Shown here one piece after another: positions 1 to 10,290 of a DNA stretch of 64,000 nt (position 1 is its first letter; each line of letters starts with the position of its first letter). The stretch is from Ixodes scapularis (taxonomy: Eukaryota; Arthropoda; Arachnida; Ixodida; Ixodidae), in assembly GCF_016920785.2 (NCBI RefSeq), contig NW_024609857.1, forward strand, positions 192,647,027 through 192,711,026. The letters are read 5' to 3'. The notes under the pieces were generated by a model. That model made no database searches, had not been told where the DNA came from, and was given only the letters and a program-made list of their open reading frames with translations. Position numbers and translations under genes: made by a program.

Positions 1-450
1 ATGTTGTAGATTGCCTTGTCCCAGCGTTCAACAGCATTCACCTCGAATGAAGTAGTAAAACACTGTTTACAACATCCCCAAGAATAACTCACGAACGCGG
101 AGTTCATACCACTTCTTGGCATTCCCTGTCAAGAATAGCGGCGAATTTTTTATTCTCTCCGTGTCTTCTATCCAACGATTGTTCTCGCAGGCGTGCTCGT
201 AGAAATCTAACCAAGTAGCCGCAGCTGAAGTTTCGCCATCGAAAATATCTGAATTCACCGTCTCCTTCGGTCTTCGGTCGGGAACTCTCATAGTCTCAGT
301 CATTGTCGTCATAAACTGCCTTTGCTGTTCATGGATTGAGGCCTGCATTTTCAACAGCTGAGCAACAACTGATGAGAGGTTCTCTTCGGCCGGAGTCACT
401 TGAAGTGGAGTGGCGGTCGGCTTGTAGAATCACTCTTGGAAGTCGTCCAT
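1..450 (-). pseudogene. Ty3/gypsy-like gag fragment
   Basis: The minus strand from an ATG at 450 reads as the N-terminal part of a retrotransposon Gag. It contains the typical capsid-type pattern in which a W-x2-F segment precedes an 'LFLTGNAKKWYE' stretch (around 110-80), as in tick LTR-retrotransposon Gags. A TGA lies seven codons after the ATG and another stop lies at about 67. Below 67 Gag-like sequence continues in a shifted frame to the window edge, so the copy is broken. Only a fragment is visible and no LTR can be placed. It is not the same copy as the large element at 6.8-17.5 kb. Gag identity is fairly secure; the family is inferred. Confidence 0.6.
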
Positions 451-1132
451 TTTGATATTCAGTTTTACTGTTTTTCTTTGACAAGGTCATCTGGCGACAA
501 TTTCGCCTCACCGGAAATGAAAGTGATGAGCTCCGAGCTGCTAGATTGCTGGTATAGATGACCTGGTTCCTCACCGTCTGTTTGGTAGCTCTCCACGATA
601 AGCCGTCCTTTTTCTCCATGGGTCAAACATATTTGGATTCACATTCTTCAAAGAATCCTGACGGCTGCGCCAAGTATAAAGCTCAAAAGTAGGTAACAGG
701 ATTAAATGGCGTTTTTATTTGATCACCTTCCTCATCTTTGTTCCCCTTTTTAGCTTTCTCTTTGTTCTCGTCTTTGCTTTGGAACATTACATACCACACT
801 GACATCTAAAAGACCGGTATCTGCAGCAACAAAAACAAAACCCAAAGAGCAATACTTTATCTTCAAAGTCATCTAATGCTCAGAGCGACCATTTAAATTT
901 GTTTAGAAGAATGACATTTTTGAAAGGATGTTTAGGGGTGATTATTTAAATGTGTCTAGAAACCGTTGCATATAGGAGCGTGAAGAACATAATGTGTATG
1001 AATTTCCCGGCTAAATACATCTGGGATATTTACGCCACGTGACCACATCCCGTGATGCCATTTGACGGCACGTGACGTCAATTTTTCCGCTAAATTTAGC
1101 GAAACAATAGGGAGTTTTCGTAGGCAGTAGGG
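451..1132. other. No gene seen; leader of the gag fragment and unassigned sequence
   Basis: The part next to 450 is probably the 5' leader of the gag fragment. The rest is AT-rich without a credible ORF. Around 1030-1080 there are CACGTGAC and TGACGTCA words resembling those at 1480-1560 and 36.93-37.19 kb. Confidence 0.35.
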
Positions 1133-1448
1133 AGTTTTAGTAGATCGTTTCTACCGTCCCGCAACGCCCTCGACAGCCCGCTACGATACCCTGAACTGTA
1201 CAGTCAAGGCCATCGGCGCGCAGGTGCAGTAGCGGCTTCTCCGTTGCGGAGGGCTTAGCGGAGGGGGAAGCGCGGTCTTGGAAAACTCCCCCGTGTTTCC
1301 TCCCCCCCTAAGGCTTCCACAACGAAGAAGCCGCTACTGCGCCTGCGGGCCGATGGCCTTGACTGTAGAGTTGCGGGTACCGTTGCGGGTTGGGGGGGGG
1401 GGGGGGGGGTGGAGAGCGTTCCGGGACGGCGAAAACCATCTACTAAAA
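1133..1448. mobile_element. Foldback MITE, AGTTTTAGTAGATCG family, copy 1
   Basis: The two halves are inverted copies. AGTTTTAGTAGATCG at 1133 is answered by an inverted, slightly diverged copy ending at 1448. Internally the stretch 1208-1240 is repeated inverted at 1326-1358 with few mismatches. The centre contains a run of about 20 G at 1391-1410. There is no coding capacity. A shorter relative with perfect 18-bp ends lies at 56,682-56,810, which supports a dispersed non-autonomous DNA element. Confidence 0.65.
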
Positions 1449-1732
1449 GACCCTGATACACATTCCTTGACCTGGCATCTCGCGACGTATTTATGTAACC
1501 TGACGTCATAATGTCGTGTAACCTGACGGTACGCATCGTTATCACGTGATACCAAGGGCGCGTTCAGTAGCTGCTCGAAGCGATCCAAAGAAATCGAGCC
1601 CTTCGCAGGGCGCTGCAAAGGCGAAATCATTGCCAACACACGCAGCATATCGAGCTTGGTGTATCTACTCCGCCGCTAACGATACTTTTATACGGCCATA
1701 CGTTTGTTCTGCACTTCTTACACAAAATTAGC

Positions 1733-2672
1733 ATGTGGTGTGAAAGCTGTCAGATGTCTTTGAACCTGGAAAAGACCGTTTGCATCTCAATGACACATAA
1801 GAAAACTCCTGCGGTGCATAACTACCACCTAAAAGGAAAGCCTTTGTCAAGAGTAAACGAATTTAAATACTTAGGGGTAACATTAACCAACAATCATCGA
1901 TGGGACAAGCACCTTAATAATATAAGTAACAAAGCTACAGGTCAATTTTGGTCATTAAGAAGGTCGTTAAAAATGGCCACTCCGGAGACAAAACTGTTAG
2001 CTTTTAAAGAGCGATAAGACCAAGTATTGAATATGCCAGTGAAGTGTGGTATCCGTATACAAAACAGTTAGTATTAAAACTAGAAAGGATTCAGAAATTG
2101 GCGTTGCGCTTTATTTTTTCGAAGTATAGGATGCTAGATTCACCCACGGAACGGTATTCTAGGGCAGGATTCAAGCTACTGGAAGAGAGGCGGAGGAACA
2201 GATGTTTGAAAATGCTTTACATGATTTTAAACAGGACACTTCTGCGAGACAAAAATAGATTAATACGAGACCATACTTCTAGCATTACGCGAAATAAACA
2301 CACTAGAACGCTAGACTAATATCGTTACGCCAAAAATTGCTTTAAAAATTAATATTTCGCCCGAACGATAAAGGAGTGGAATGCGCTGCCAGAAAGCACT
2401 GTCGCAGCCAACACCGTTTTTTGTTTTTATAAGAGGTCTGCAAAAGTTGTTGTAAAATTTATGTATCTAAATCTGTTGCTCACAGTGCTTTGTGTATTTC
2501 TGTTTTGTAAGCGTGTTTCCTCTGTGTTTGATAATATAACCAAAAAGTACGCTGGTAATGTTATCTTGCACACCGTATTCTGCGTTGCTATTTCATGTTC
2601 ACTATTGTTGCTCGCCCCTATCATGGTCCCCGTTTTAAGGACTAATAGTATTTTCAAATAAAAAAAAATAAA
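1733..2672 (+). pseudogene. 5'-truncated non-LTR retrotransposon, RT C-terminal part and 3' UTR
   Basis: Two adjacent reading frames (1733-2017 and 2044-2319) plus a third segment to about 2455 together match the C-terminal third of a LINE reverse transcriptase. The 'MSLNLEKT' thumb-entry motif is followed by 'EFKYLGVTLTNN', then the 'LERIQKLALRFI' helix and a terminal 'EWNALPEST' motif. Frame changes near 2015 and 2330 break the protein. The fragment begins abruptly at about 1733, as in a 5'-truncated insertion. Its 3' UTR appears to run to an A-rich end (AAATAAAAAAAAATAAAA, about 2655-2672). It is diverged from the intact LINE at 29.7 kb. Confidence 0.75.
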
Positions 2673-4904
2673 ACATTTTGTAAAATGTATTTGTATACAC
2701 ACGGTAAGATGAAGGTTTTGTGGGTCAAAGGGAGCGTCAGCCGAGTCCTCATACTCGTATACACCCGAATTTAGCCACGCAAACAGCATATTAATTGAAA
2801 CCATGTTCTACGTTAGTGTCCAACCACGCACCAAAGTCACGTTCAGTCCCTGCATTACTCTCTCTGCTCAGCATGGACAGGAGGTCTATTGTCGATGATC
2901 AGAAAGTTTTACTGCAACTGATATTAAAACAAGGCGCCACATGAACACTTACGTGGCTTATTAGCATGTCAAAAACAAAACAAATTCTGTCCAACATATT
3001 TTCCAGAAAGAAACTGAGCAAAAAAAGACTAGTAGTTAGCGTTTGGTATGAACTCGGCTCAGTTGATATCAAAAACAAGTGGCGCGTCAACGTTTGGCAA
3101 GGACCAAGATCCAATCAGACGCGGTCATAGAGATGGAATGAAGCGGAGGCGACATACCGGCTCAAGGGAGCACAACGAGAAAATCCCAAGCGAATTTGGA
3201 AGTTGTAGTAGCAGGCGGTGGGAATGCCCCCAAGGGTGAACAGAACCGCTCTAGGCGCCAAAACAACTCTCCTCTCTTTCCAATGGCGTCTTCTGGTTTT
3301 GGTCATCGTCGGGGGCGTGTCCTTCCAAACCGGAAATCTCCCCCGGCTTACCTCTGGTGGTGTCATGTCGCCGCCCGAAGCTTCCTGCCTCCAGAAGCTC
3401 CATGCAAGCGTCGTTCCCAAGCAATGGCGACAACCAACGTTGCTTGATTGACTTAATAAAAGGGTCTATATTATCTCTGCAATGGCAGGAACGCGAAATA
3501 TTTTTGGTGGCAGGGTGTCCCAGCTGTTCCTTGATGTGACTGGCACTTGGTTACAGCATTAAAAAAAACACCATTTATGTCTCGGTCATTTAGAAAAATT
3601 GATGAAATGAAACCACCATTCATGCCGTTACCACGCAACAAAATCGCATAATCTCACGCAAGAATAGAAAACGAGTAATTACACACTGATCTCTAAAAGT
3701 GAACGTCGCTATGTTAAGTGCCTGAAACATTGGTGGGCAGCAGGCTGCGCCGCAAGCATTTTGTCATTTTGAAGACGTTGGTCCACCTCGCATAAATTGC
3801 CCATAAAATCTCGCATTTTTTTACATGTCTCTCGTGCCTCTATTCTGGCCCATTCCACTGAAGAGACCTTACGACATAAATGCTCTTTGCACTTTTCTGC
3901 TTCTAACATACATTTACAAGATTATTGTGAAAAACAGCCACGATATAAAATTTAAGTTGTGATATCCTTTTTGCCTAATAGTATGAACGTGGGCATGGTC
4001 CAGAAATTGCGCTGCATTTATGCTACAACATTTTTATTTATAGAAGGAGAGCACTGAATTTGCTGGCAGCATTAATCAAAACATTTTTGTTTATCTTAGA
4101 TTGTAAAATAATATACAAAATATTGTGCGAAAACCTGCCAAAATATACATCTAAAATTCTAATATTAAAAACAAGGCGGTAAGTGCATAATGCAGTCATT
4201 TCAGGTTCGCTTGAAGTAAACATGTAAATATATGAAGGTTCCTTACAGGCAGTGGTTAAGAAATGTATTATTCCTTACCAGTTGGCGCTATCAATTCTTG
4301 TAACTGCAACATCATTTCACATTCAATTTTTATATTGTGGGAGAGAAACCCCAAAAAGCCACCGAAGACAATGAAGGATGTGCGACAAAGAAAAGTTAGC
4401 AGATCGCGGCCCATTTATGAAAAAAAAGATATCGGGTTCAATACAAATATTTGTTGTGGACGGCATGAATTACGTTTGAAACAATTTACTGTAGTTCTGT
4501 CTAAGCCTTATAAGAAAAAAAAAAAAAAAAAAACATCGAGTTGCCTGGGGGCTTTCGGCATCCGATCCTGTGTGCACAAAACATTATTTTGCGACTGGAG
4601 TATTGGCTTAAATTTACAGAGGGTTAGTGTAAATTAATGCAACAAAATATGAAAGTTATAATCTCTGCCAAGCTACCACGACCTAATGCAAGCGGCGAAA
4701 CCCCTTATACTACTTCGCATTCTAGCATACAAAAAAAAAAAACACAGACGGAACATTTCTATCTTTGTTTTTGCATACATTATTCATTGCAGATGCTAAA
4801 AACTATCGCGCTGAACTGTTCGAGCCAAATTGAGCGTAATGTTGATACGAGCAATTACAATGTATGGTTGCACAGATCAGCCAATGTGAAACGCACGAAA
4901 GCCT
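2673..4904. other. No gene seen
   Basis: A moderately GC-rich island at about 3040-3450 supports several overlapping short ORFs in different frames, none with a recognisable domain, and is probably an unidentified repeat. The rest is AT-rich with poly-A runs at about 4515 and 4731. No tRNA, splice-supported exon or transposase was recognised. Confidence 0.4.
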
Positions 4905-5484
4905 TTGAAGGGGTACTCCGGCGATTTCTTCATGGTCCCCGATTTGCTTGAAATTTTGCTAAACTGGCCAAACAATATTGCTAAAATAGTATCCTAAATA
5001 TTAGGTTAAAATAATTTTTTTTTTCACGAAGTTATTGAATTTACAATTTTGGTCCTCACCGTGTTTTTCAAACTGAAAGTCTGTACTGGCAACAACGAAA
5101 ATGTAACGTCAGTGGAAGTGCGGGGGTTCACTCTTTAGACTGTAGAATTTGTTCCCAACTGATTCGAAGCAGTTTCATAGTGTCAAATGAATGCTTTGGA
5201 AGCTCGCTCCAGTCCTCGCGCTCCAGCGCGGAACAAATGATTGGCATATTTTATTTTTTAGATTGCTCACTCGACTGGCAAGCCTGCCCGACACTGACGT
5301 CACGGCACTGAAAAGTGTGGGTATATTTGACTGTTTGCTTTTGCATCATTTTCATTTGCCGATTTTGCACTAACTATTATGAATTTCGCGATACTAAATA
5401 GCATACCGGAAAGGGTAAAGGCCGGGGAGTGAGAAAATATAGTTAATTGAGGTAGCTCGAAAAATCGCCGGAGTACCCCTTTAA
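4905..5484. mobile_element. TTAA MITE, AAGGGGTACTCCGGCG family, copy 1
   Basis: The left end reads TTGAAGGGGTACTCCGGCG (a TTAA with one change) and the right end is its inverted complement, CGCCGGAGTACCCCTTTAA. A second copy lies inverted at 46,260-46,836 and matches along its length with scattered substitutions. There is no coding capacity. TTAA target duplication is used by piggyBac-like and Kolobok transposases, so one of these is the likely mobiliser; the sequence does not decide which. Confidence 0.8.
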
Positions 5485-5699
5485 GTTGTTCATTCTTTAT
5501 CGCGATTCCGATATTATAAAAATAATGCACCTGTATAACATTATCCAGCTGTTAAAACAGACGTGTATAAATATAAATGCATGGGGCAAAAGAGCAATGA
5601 ATGTCAGCGAAACCCGCCCTCACTACGAAGATTTTTACGGTTATTGACAGTCGGCGGCCTTCGGCGGTGCAGGTGAAGTCAACTCTGGAGTAAGAGCTA

Positions 5700-6528
5700 A
5701 TTTCTGAGGACATATTTATGGTGACGTGTCCCATATGCGGCACCACCCGGGTACAGCACATCCTGTACCTCATATTCAACAAGGCACAGGCACACAAGAG
5801 TGGCTTTGACTTCCTCAAGGACAGTCCTTTCATCAAGATGCTGGGCGCCGACTGTACCCTGAGCATGAAACGTCCAGGGGCAATAAAATCCTGCCTGCTT
5901 TTCTCGATGATGTCTTACTCGAAAGAATCAAAATTCGTCTACATCAGTCGGAACCCCGAAGATTGCTGTTTCTCTTTTTACAACCACACAGAAGGTTTTC
6001 CTCTACACGAGTTTACCAACGGTATGTTCGATGTTTTCTTCGAGCCCTTCTGCCACGTAGAGACAGATTTTGGCGACTACTTCGAGCATATCCTTTCATG
6101 GTACGCGCACCGTAATGACCCAAACGTTTTCTTTCTGCACTATAAAAATATGAAGGATAACCTGCGCGAGGAGATGCTCAAAATTGGTAGGTTCGTGCGA
6201 GAAAAAAGTCACAAGGAATTATCAATGATCCGGAGTACCGCTAAACTCTGGTCAAACAGAGCGATGCGTCGGCTACGGTGTAGTAAACGAACGACATGCT
6301 CGCTGAGTTTTTCTGCCATTCGCTTAACCTAGCAGAGGGAGAGATACCCGAAGGGTTCCAACGTTTTCACCATTTCTCCCAGGCGACGCCGGTAGAGGCT
6401 AAACTGGTGGGCAAAGAAATTGTTCACGATTATGAGAATAATTTTCTGCCGGTAGGAATGACATCTTGAACAGAAAGATCTTGAGCAAGCTAGAAGGAAT
6501 TGAGTGGCTGGAAATCTGGAGAAAATAG
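5700..6528 (+). pseudogene. Cytosolic sulfotransferase pseudogene
   Basis: Reads as a tick-type cytosolic sulfotransferase (transfers sulfate from PAPS to small hydroxyl or amine acceptors). Recognisable parts are a decayed PAPS loop at about 5721-5755, the 3'-phosphate-binding 'YISRNPEDC' at about 5940, and 'DYFEHILSWYAHRNDPNVFFLHY' split over 6078-6145. The normal TYPKxGTTW loop has become TCPICGTTR, losing the catalytic lysine and the tryptophan, and the KTHLP histidine motif reads KSCLL. The frame breaks near 6225. The C-terminal 'EGIEWLEIWRK' returns in another frame at about 6493-6525 and ends at a TAG at 6526. The N-terminal coding part is missing. It is related to, but clearly older and more damaged than, the intact gene at 24.2 kb. 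Confidence 0.85.
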
Positions 6529-6795
6529 TTCATGCTGTGAAAGATTACTTTTTGTGCAAGCACTTCTTTCAAAGTAAAGGGTGTTTTTTTAAGCTTTACA
6601 TATTTGTTTTAAAAAAGCTGTATAAGCAATTAAATTACAAATAGCGCTGTAATTTAGTATGTATAAGCAACTAGCCCGCCAGAATATTTCGATTCGTATA
6701 AGCTACATTTATGCGGTTTGTGCAGGTGAATTATTCGGCTAGGCGGACATAGCATAGAAGGCTAATCGTAACAATCAGTCATCTAATTAAGTATA

Positions 6796-6978
6796 TGTGG
6801 CGATTCGTTGTGGTCGTCAAGAGAAAAGGGATCCGAGCTTAGGAAAGACACGTCAACCTCCGAAATTCCATGCAGAACTTGTTTTTCTTTTTCTTTTTAT
6901 ATTTCCTTTCCTCGCGCTCGCACGTGAGGCACTGGAGCTCGCACGATCCGCACGAGTCGTCTTTTGTGGTTCGTCACG
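6796..6978 (-). repeat. 3' LTR of the gypsy element
   Basis: Starts TGTGGCGATT on the plus strand and ends TCGTCACG, matching the other LTR (TGTGACGA...TCGTCACA) at equal length of 183 bp with scattered substitutions. Confidence 0.88.
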
Positions 6979-7139
6979 TGCCGGGATTTTAGAAACTGTC
7001 GACCCGACAGTGCGCTTTTATGAGACAAAAACAAAACAGCATTAAACAAATACCGCGCTCTGAGATATGCACGCGAGTGAATAAGTATGTACATACAAAA
7101 TGCTAAATGAGAGGGCATGCTATAAACAAGTGCACACAC

Positions 7140-8500
7140 TATGAATTCCAAAATTTCAGTCATCGGGTACAGGCTGTGCAAATTCAGCGATTGGTGTAAG
7201 ATACGGCTTCAGTTTCTTCACGTGCACTACCTCGAGGCCATTTACCATTCATGAGTTCAATCTCGTAGTTCACAGGAGCGAGCCGGTTCGAAATTCGGTG
7301 GGGGCGAGTGAACCGTCGTGTTGCCTTGAGCCCCACGGGTGGTGTCTTTAAGAACACGAGCTGGCCCTTCTCGAAGGTGATGCCCTTACGTCCCCTGTCG
7401 AAGTAGCTCTTTTGTTTTTGTTGAGCGAGCTTCATGTGCTTGGCGGCCAGTTTCCGAGCTTGGGTCAGTCTCTCATGAACAAATACTGAATAGTCCGATG
7501 CATCACGTAGTTCAGCAAGCTCCTGGCGTCCATAAACGACATCAAGGAGGAGCACAGGGCCACGGCAGTAGACTAGGAAAAAAGGTGACTGACAAGCGAT
7601 GTCCTGGAATCCGGTATTATAGCAGGAGACAACGTAGGCAAGGACGTCAGTCCACTTGTCGCCTCCGGCTGTTGTCTAATTGATCATCTGCTTGAGCGTC
7701 TTGTTCGCCCGTTCGCAAAGGCCGTTCGCAGGATGTTAGGCTGTCGTACGTCAGTGCTGGATGCCACGGTGCTGAAAGAAACGTTGAAGGGGATCGTGCC
7801 ATCATCTGGGTGCCACGATCAGTGATAATCACTGCTGGGCAAGCGTGCTTTAAAATGATTCGACGCTCAATAAATATCTGTACTGTAACCACGTCAATGT
7901 TCCGGACAGGTTTGGCCTCAACTAATTTCATGACGTAGTCGATGGCGAAGATGATGCATTTGTAGCCTCGAGATGTCTTAGATGGTCCAACAATATCTAG
8001 CCCTACCGCGTGAAACGGGGAGTGGACTTCAACCGATTGCAGCAGTCCAAGAGGTGCCATAGATGACATCTTTATATCTTGGCAGAGATCGCAATGCGTG
8101 ACAAATTTCTTTACGTCCCTGGAGTGTTTCGGCCAGAAATAGTTTGTGCGAATAGCTTCGAAGGTGTGTCTGATGCCCATGTGTGCGCCGTACTTTCCTC
8201 CGTAGAATTTGCGCAAAACTTCGGCTCTCTTTGAGTCAGGACGGCAGACCAAGAAACGTTGATTGATAGGGCTTTGATCCCTCCTGTAAAAGACTCCGTC
8301 ACTAACGACGAACTTGTGCTGTGCTCGCCTCTGCTGTTTACGTGTGCCAGCACTTCCGTGCAGAAGTTTGAAAACGTCCTGGCAATACGAATCCTCATGT
8401 TGGTCACGTGAAAGATCCTCAGCCCGCGGCATGAGGGCCGGAGATATGACACAGAGAACTTTGTCACCTAGCTCCCGTGTTGACTGCGTAGTACTGGAGA
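7140..8500 (-). pseudogene. Gypsy integrase region of pol
   Basis: Minus strand. The HHCC zinc-binding domain is visible ('HMGIRHTFEAI' then 'HCDLCQDIK', about 8070-8190). The first catalytic Asp sits in 'GLDIVGPSK' (about 7985-8010) and the second in 'IITDRGTQM' (about 7810-7840). A frameshift follows, so the catalytic Glu is not in the same frame. The C-terminal GPY/F-type module resumes at 7555-7184 with 'FEKGQLVFLKTPP'. The last codons read 'VHVKKLKPYL' at about 7225-7195. Integrase would insert the cDNA into the genome. Several stops make this copy non-functional. Confidence 0.85.
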
Positions 8501-9171
8501 GGCAATCTGGCGCTTTGTGTAGAGCTCCTGGGTTGTAGATGACCTAGAAATGGAACTCCTGCAGGATGATTGACCAGCGCAGTAAGCGTTTGTTCCCCTC
8601 CTTGCACCGCATCATCCAGCAAAGAGCATGGTGCTCGGTAACAACTTGAACCTTACGACCCATGAGGTACGGGCGAAGGTCATCCGGAGCCCTCTTGACG
8701 GCAAGAGCTTCCATCTATGTTGATGTGTAGCTGGACTCGGAACACTTGAGGGAGCGGCTCAAGTACACTACAGGTCTGAAGTTCCAGTCTTCGGCCTTTT
8801 GCAATAGGAATGCTCCAAGACCAAGCTTGGAAGCGTCGATGTGAACTTGGACGCCAAAGTGTACGTCTTCCAAAAAAAGCCTAAGAAGAGGTGGTTCACA
8901 TAGGGCAACCTTGAGGGCTCCAAACGCTGCATCCTGTTCTTCATTCCAGAGAAAGTTTGTTTCTTTCTTGAGAAGTTCGCGCAAAGGAGCAGCAAGAACT
9001 CTTTCATTCGGGATAAACTTCCGGAATTAAGATGCCAGGTACATGAAGGATTGCAGTTCCCGGATGTTCCGGGGAGCCGGAAACCTATGGACAGCTGCCA
9101 ACTTGGAAGCGTCTGGTGAACCTCAATGCTTCGTGACAATGTGTCCAAGGTACTTGACGGACGTACAGAAG
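8501..9171 (-). pseudogene. Gypsy RT end, connection and RNase H region
   Basis: Minus strand. It resumes after the GC-rich insertion with 'SVKYLGHIVTKH' (about 9160-9125), then 'RNIRELQSFMYLAS' and the RNase H-like 'HFGVQVHIDASKLGLGAFLL' block split around 8865-8800, followed by 'VVYLSRSL'. Frame changes near 9030 and a stop at 8715 interrupt it. In the intact element this domain would degrade the RNA strand during cDNA synthesis. Confidence 0.8.
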
Positions 9172-9863
9172 AAAAAAAAGTGAAAGCCGTTTACAACTAC
9201 ATGTAACGCCGAATTGGAGCGCAGCTCTTCAGGAGGAGGAGTGGAGGGTATATTCCTCCTCCTCCCTCGTGATCATGCCTGCTAGTCCTTCTCCCCTCCT
9301 GCTCCCCCTCCCTCTCTACCGAGTACTTGTGTATCTTGTTTCCTGAAAATAAGTCACATGACTTCAGCGGGGGGTCACGTGACCCCCCCGGACCATACTA
9401 GACAATGAGGGGAGGTGGAGGAGAGGGGGAGGAGGAGGGCAGAGGTCCGGGGGGTCACGTGACCTCGAGGGGACGGGATCACATGACCTTGGGCGGGCCG
9501 TCACGTGACTTCGGCGGGGGGAGAGGAGTCACCCCCCGGGGTCACGTGACCTTGGCGGGGGAGGAGGGGGGAGGAGGAGGAGCGGAGGGGGAGGAGAAGG
9601 AGGGGGAGGGCCGACGCCGACGCCGACGCCAACGCCGACGCCGACGCCGCACAGGCTGGAAACGGGTCATGTGACCTCCTCCCCCCGAGGTCACGTGACC
9701 CGCCCGGACCATACTACACAATGAGGGGAGGAGGAGAAGGAGGGGGAGGAGGAGGAGGGGAGGAGGAGGAGAGGGAGGGGCGCGGTTACGCCGACGCCGA
9801 CGGCGACGCCGACGCCGCTCAGGCTGGAAACGGTCCCCTAAGAGCTGCGCTCTAAAAAACCAC
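9172..9863 (-). mobile_element. GC-rich CACGTG-palindrome repeat inserted in gypsy RT (inverted copy)
   Basis: This is the inverse of the units at 10,291-11,367. It is bounded by the GAGCGCAGCTCTT / AAGAGCTGCGCTC motif at 9218-9230 and 9840-9852, with the GTTTACAAC...CGCCGAATTGG tail at 9185-9217. Inside are GGAGGAGG runs, a (GCCGAC)n microsatellite at 9610-9650 and 9785-9825, and several GGTCACGTGACC palindromes. It separates the RT reading frame at 9864 from its continuation at about 9165, so it is an insertion. There is no coding capacity; ORFs across it are low complexity. Confidence 0.7.
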
Positions 9864-10290
9864 TTTTGTAGCTTGAACTTCAGGTTCGCTTCGTGGAGCC
9901 TGGAAAAAATGTTCTGCAGCTGCGTCACATCCTCGTCAAATGTCTTGCTGCACACAACACATTCGTCCATGTAGACAAGTGCGTGGTCGTACTTGGCATT
10001 CTTGATGATAGTGTCTACCGCACGCTGACCAGTAAACGGAGCACCCTTGAGTCCAAATGGCATTCTCAAGAACTCATACAGGCCCCACGGAGTAACAAAT
10101 GCCGTTTTCTCGACATCTTCTGGCCGCATGGCAATTTGCCAAACACCAGAAACCAGGTCCATGACAGAGGAAAACTTGCTCCCCGTCAGAGTCTGCAAGG
10201 CGTCCACAATTCGCGGAAAGGGGTAGAAAGTGTCTTCAGTGACCGCGCTGATCCTTCTGTAGTCGACGCACATTCGAGTTGAACCGTCCT
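9864..10290 (-). pseudogene. Gypsy reverse transcriptase core
   Basis: Minus strand. Contains 'STRMCVDYRRI', 'FSSVMDLVSGVWQIAM' with the first catalytic Asp, 'TAFVTPWGLYEFLRMPFGL', and the active-site motif, which reads YMDE instead of the usual YxDD. The substituted Asp would abolish polymerase activity. The reading frame is cut at both ends by the GC-rich insertions, and its upstream half lies at 11,368-11,700. Confidence 0.88.

Noticed and set aside
2427..2804. 125-codon minus-strand ORF
   Set aside because: Antisense to the 3' UTR and A-rich end of a LINE fragment, AT-rich, no domain.
3115..3451. Several 60-100 codon ORFs in a GC-rich island
   Set aside because: They overlap in four frames with no domain or splice signal; probably an unidentified repeat.
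9405..9674. Gly/Arg-rich ORF in the GC-rich repeat
   Set aside because: Low-complexity translation of GGAGGAGG and GCCGAC microsatellites; no gene.
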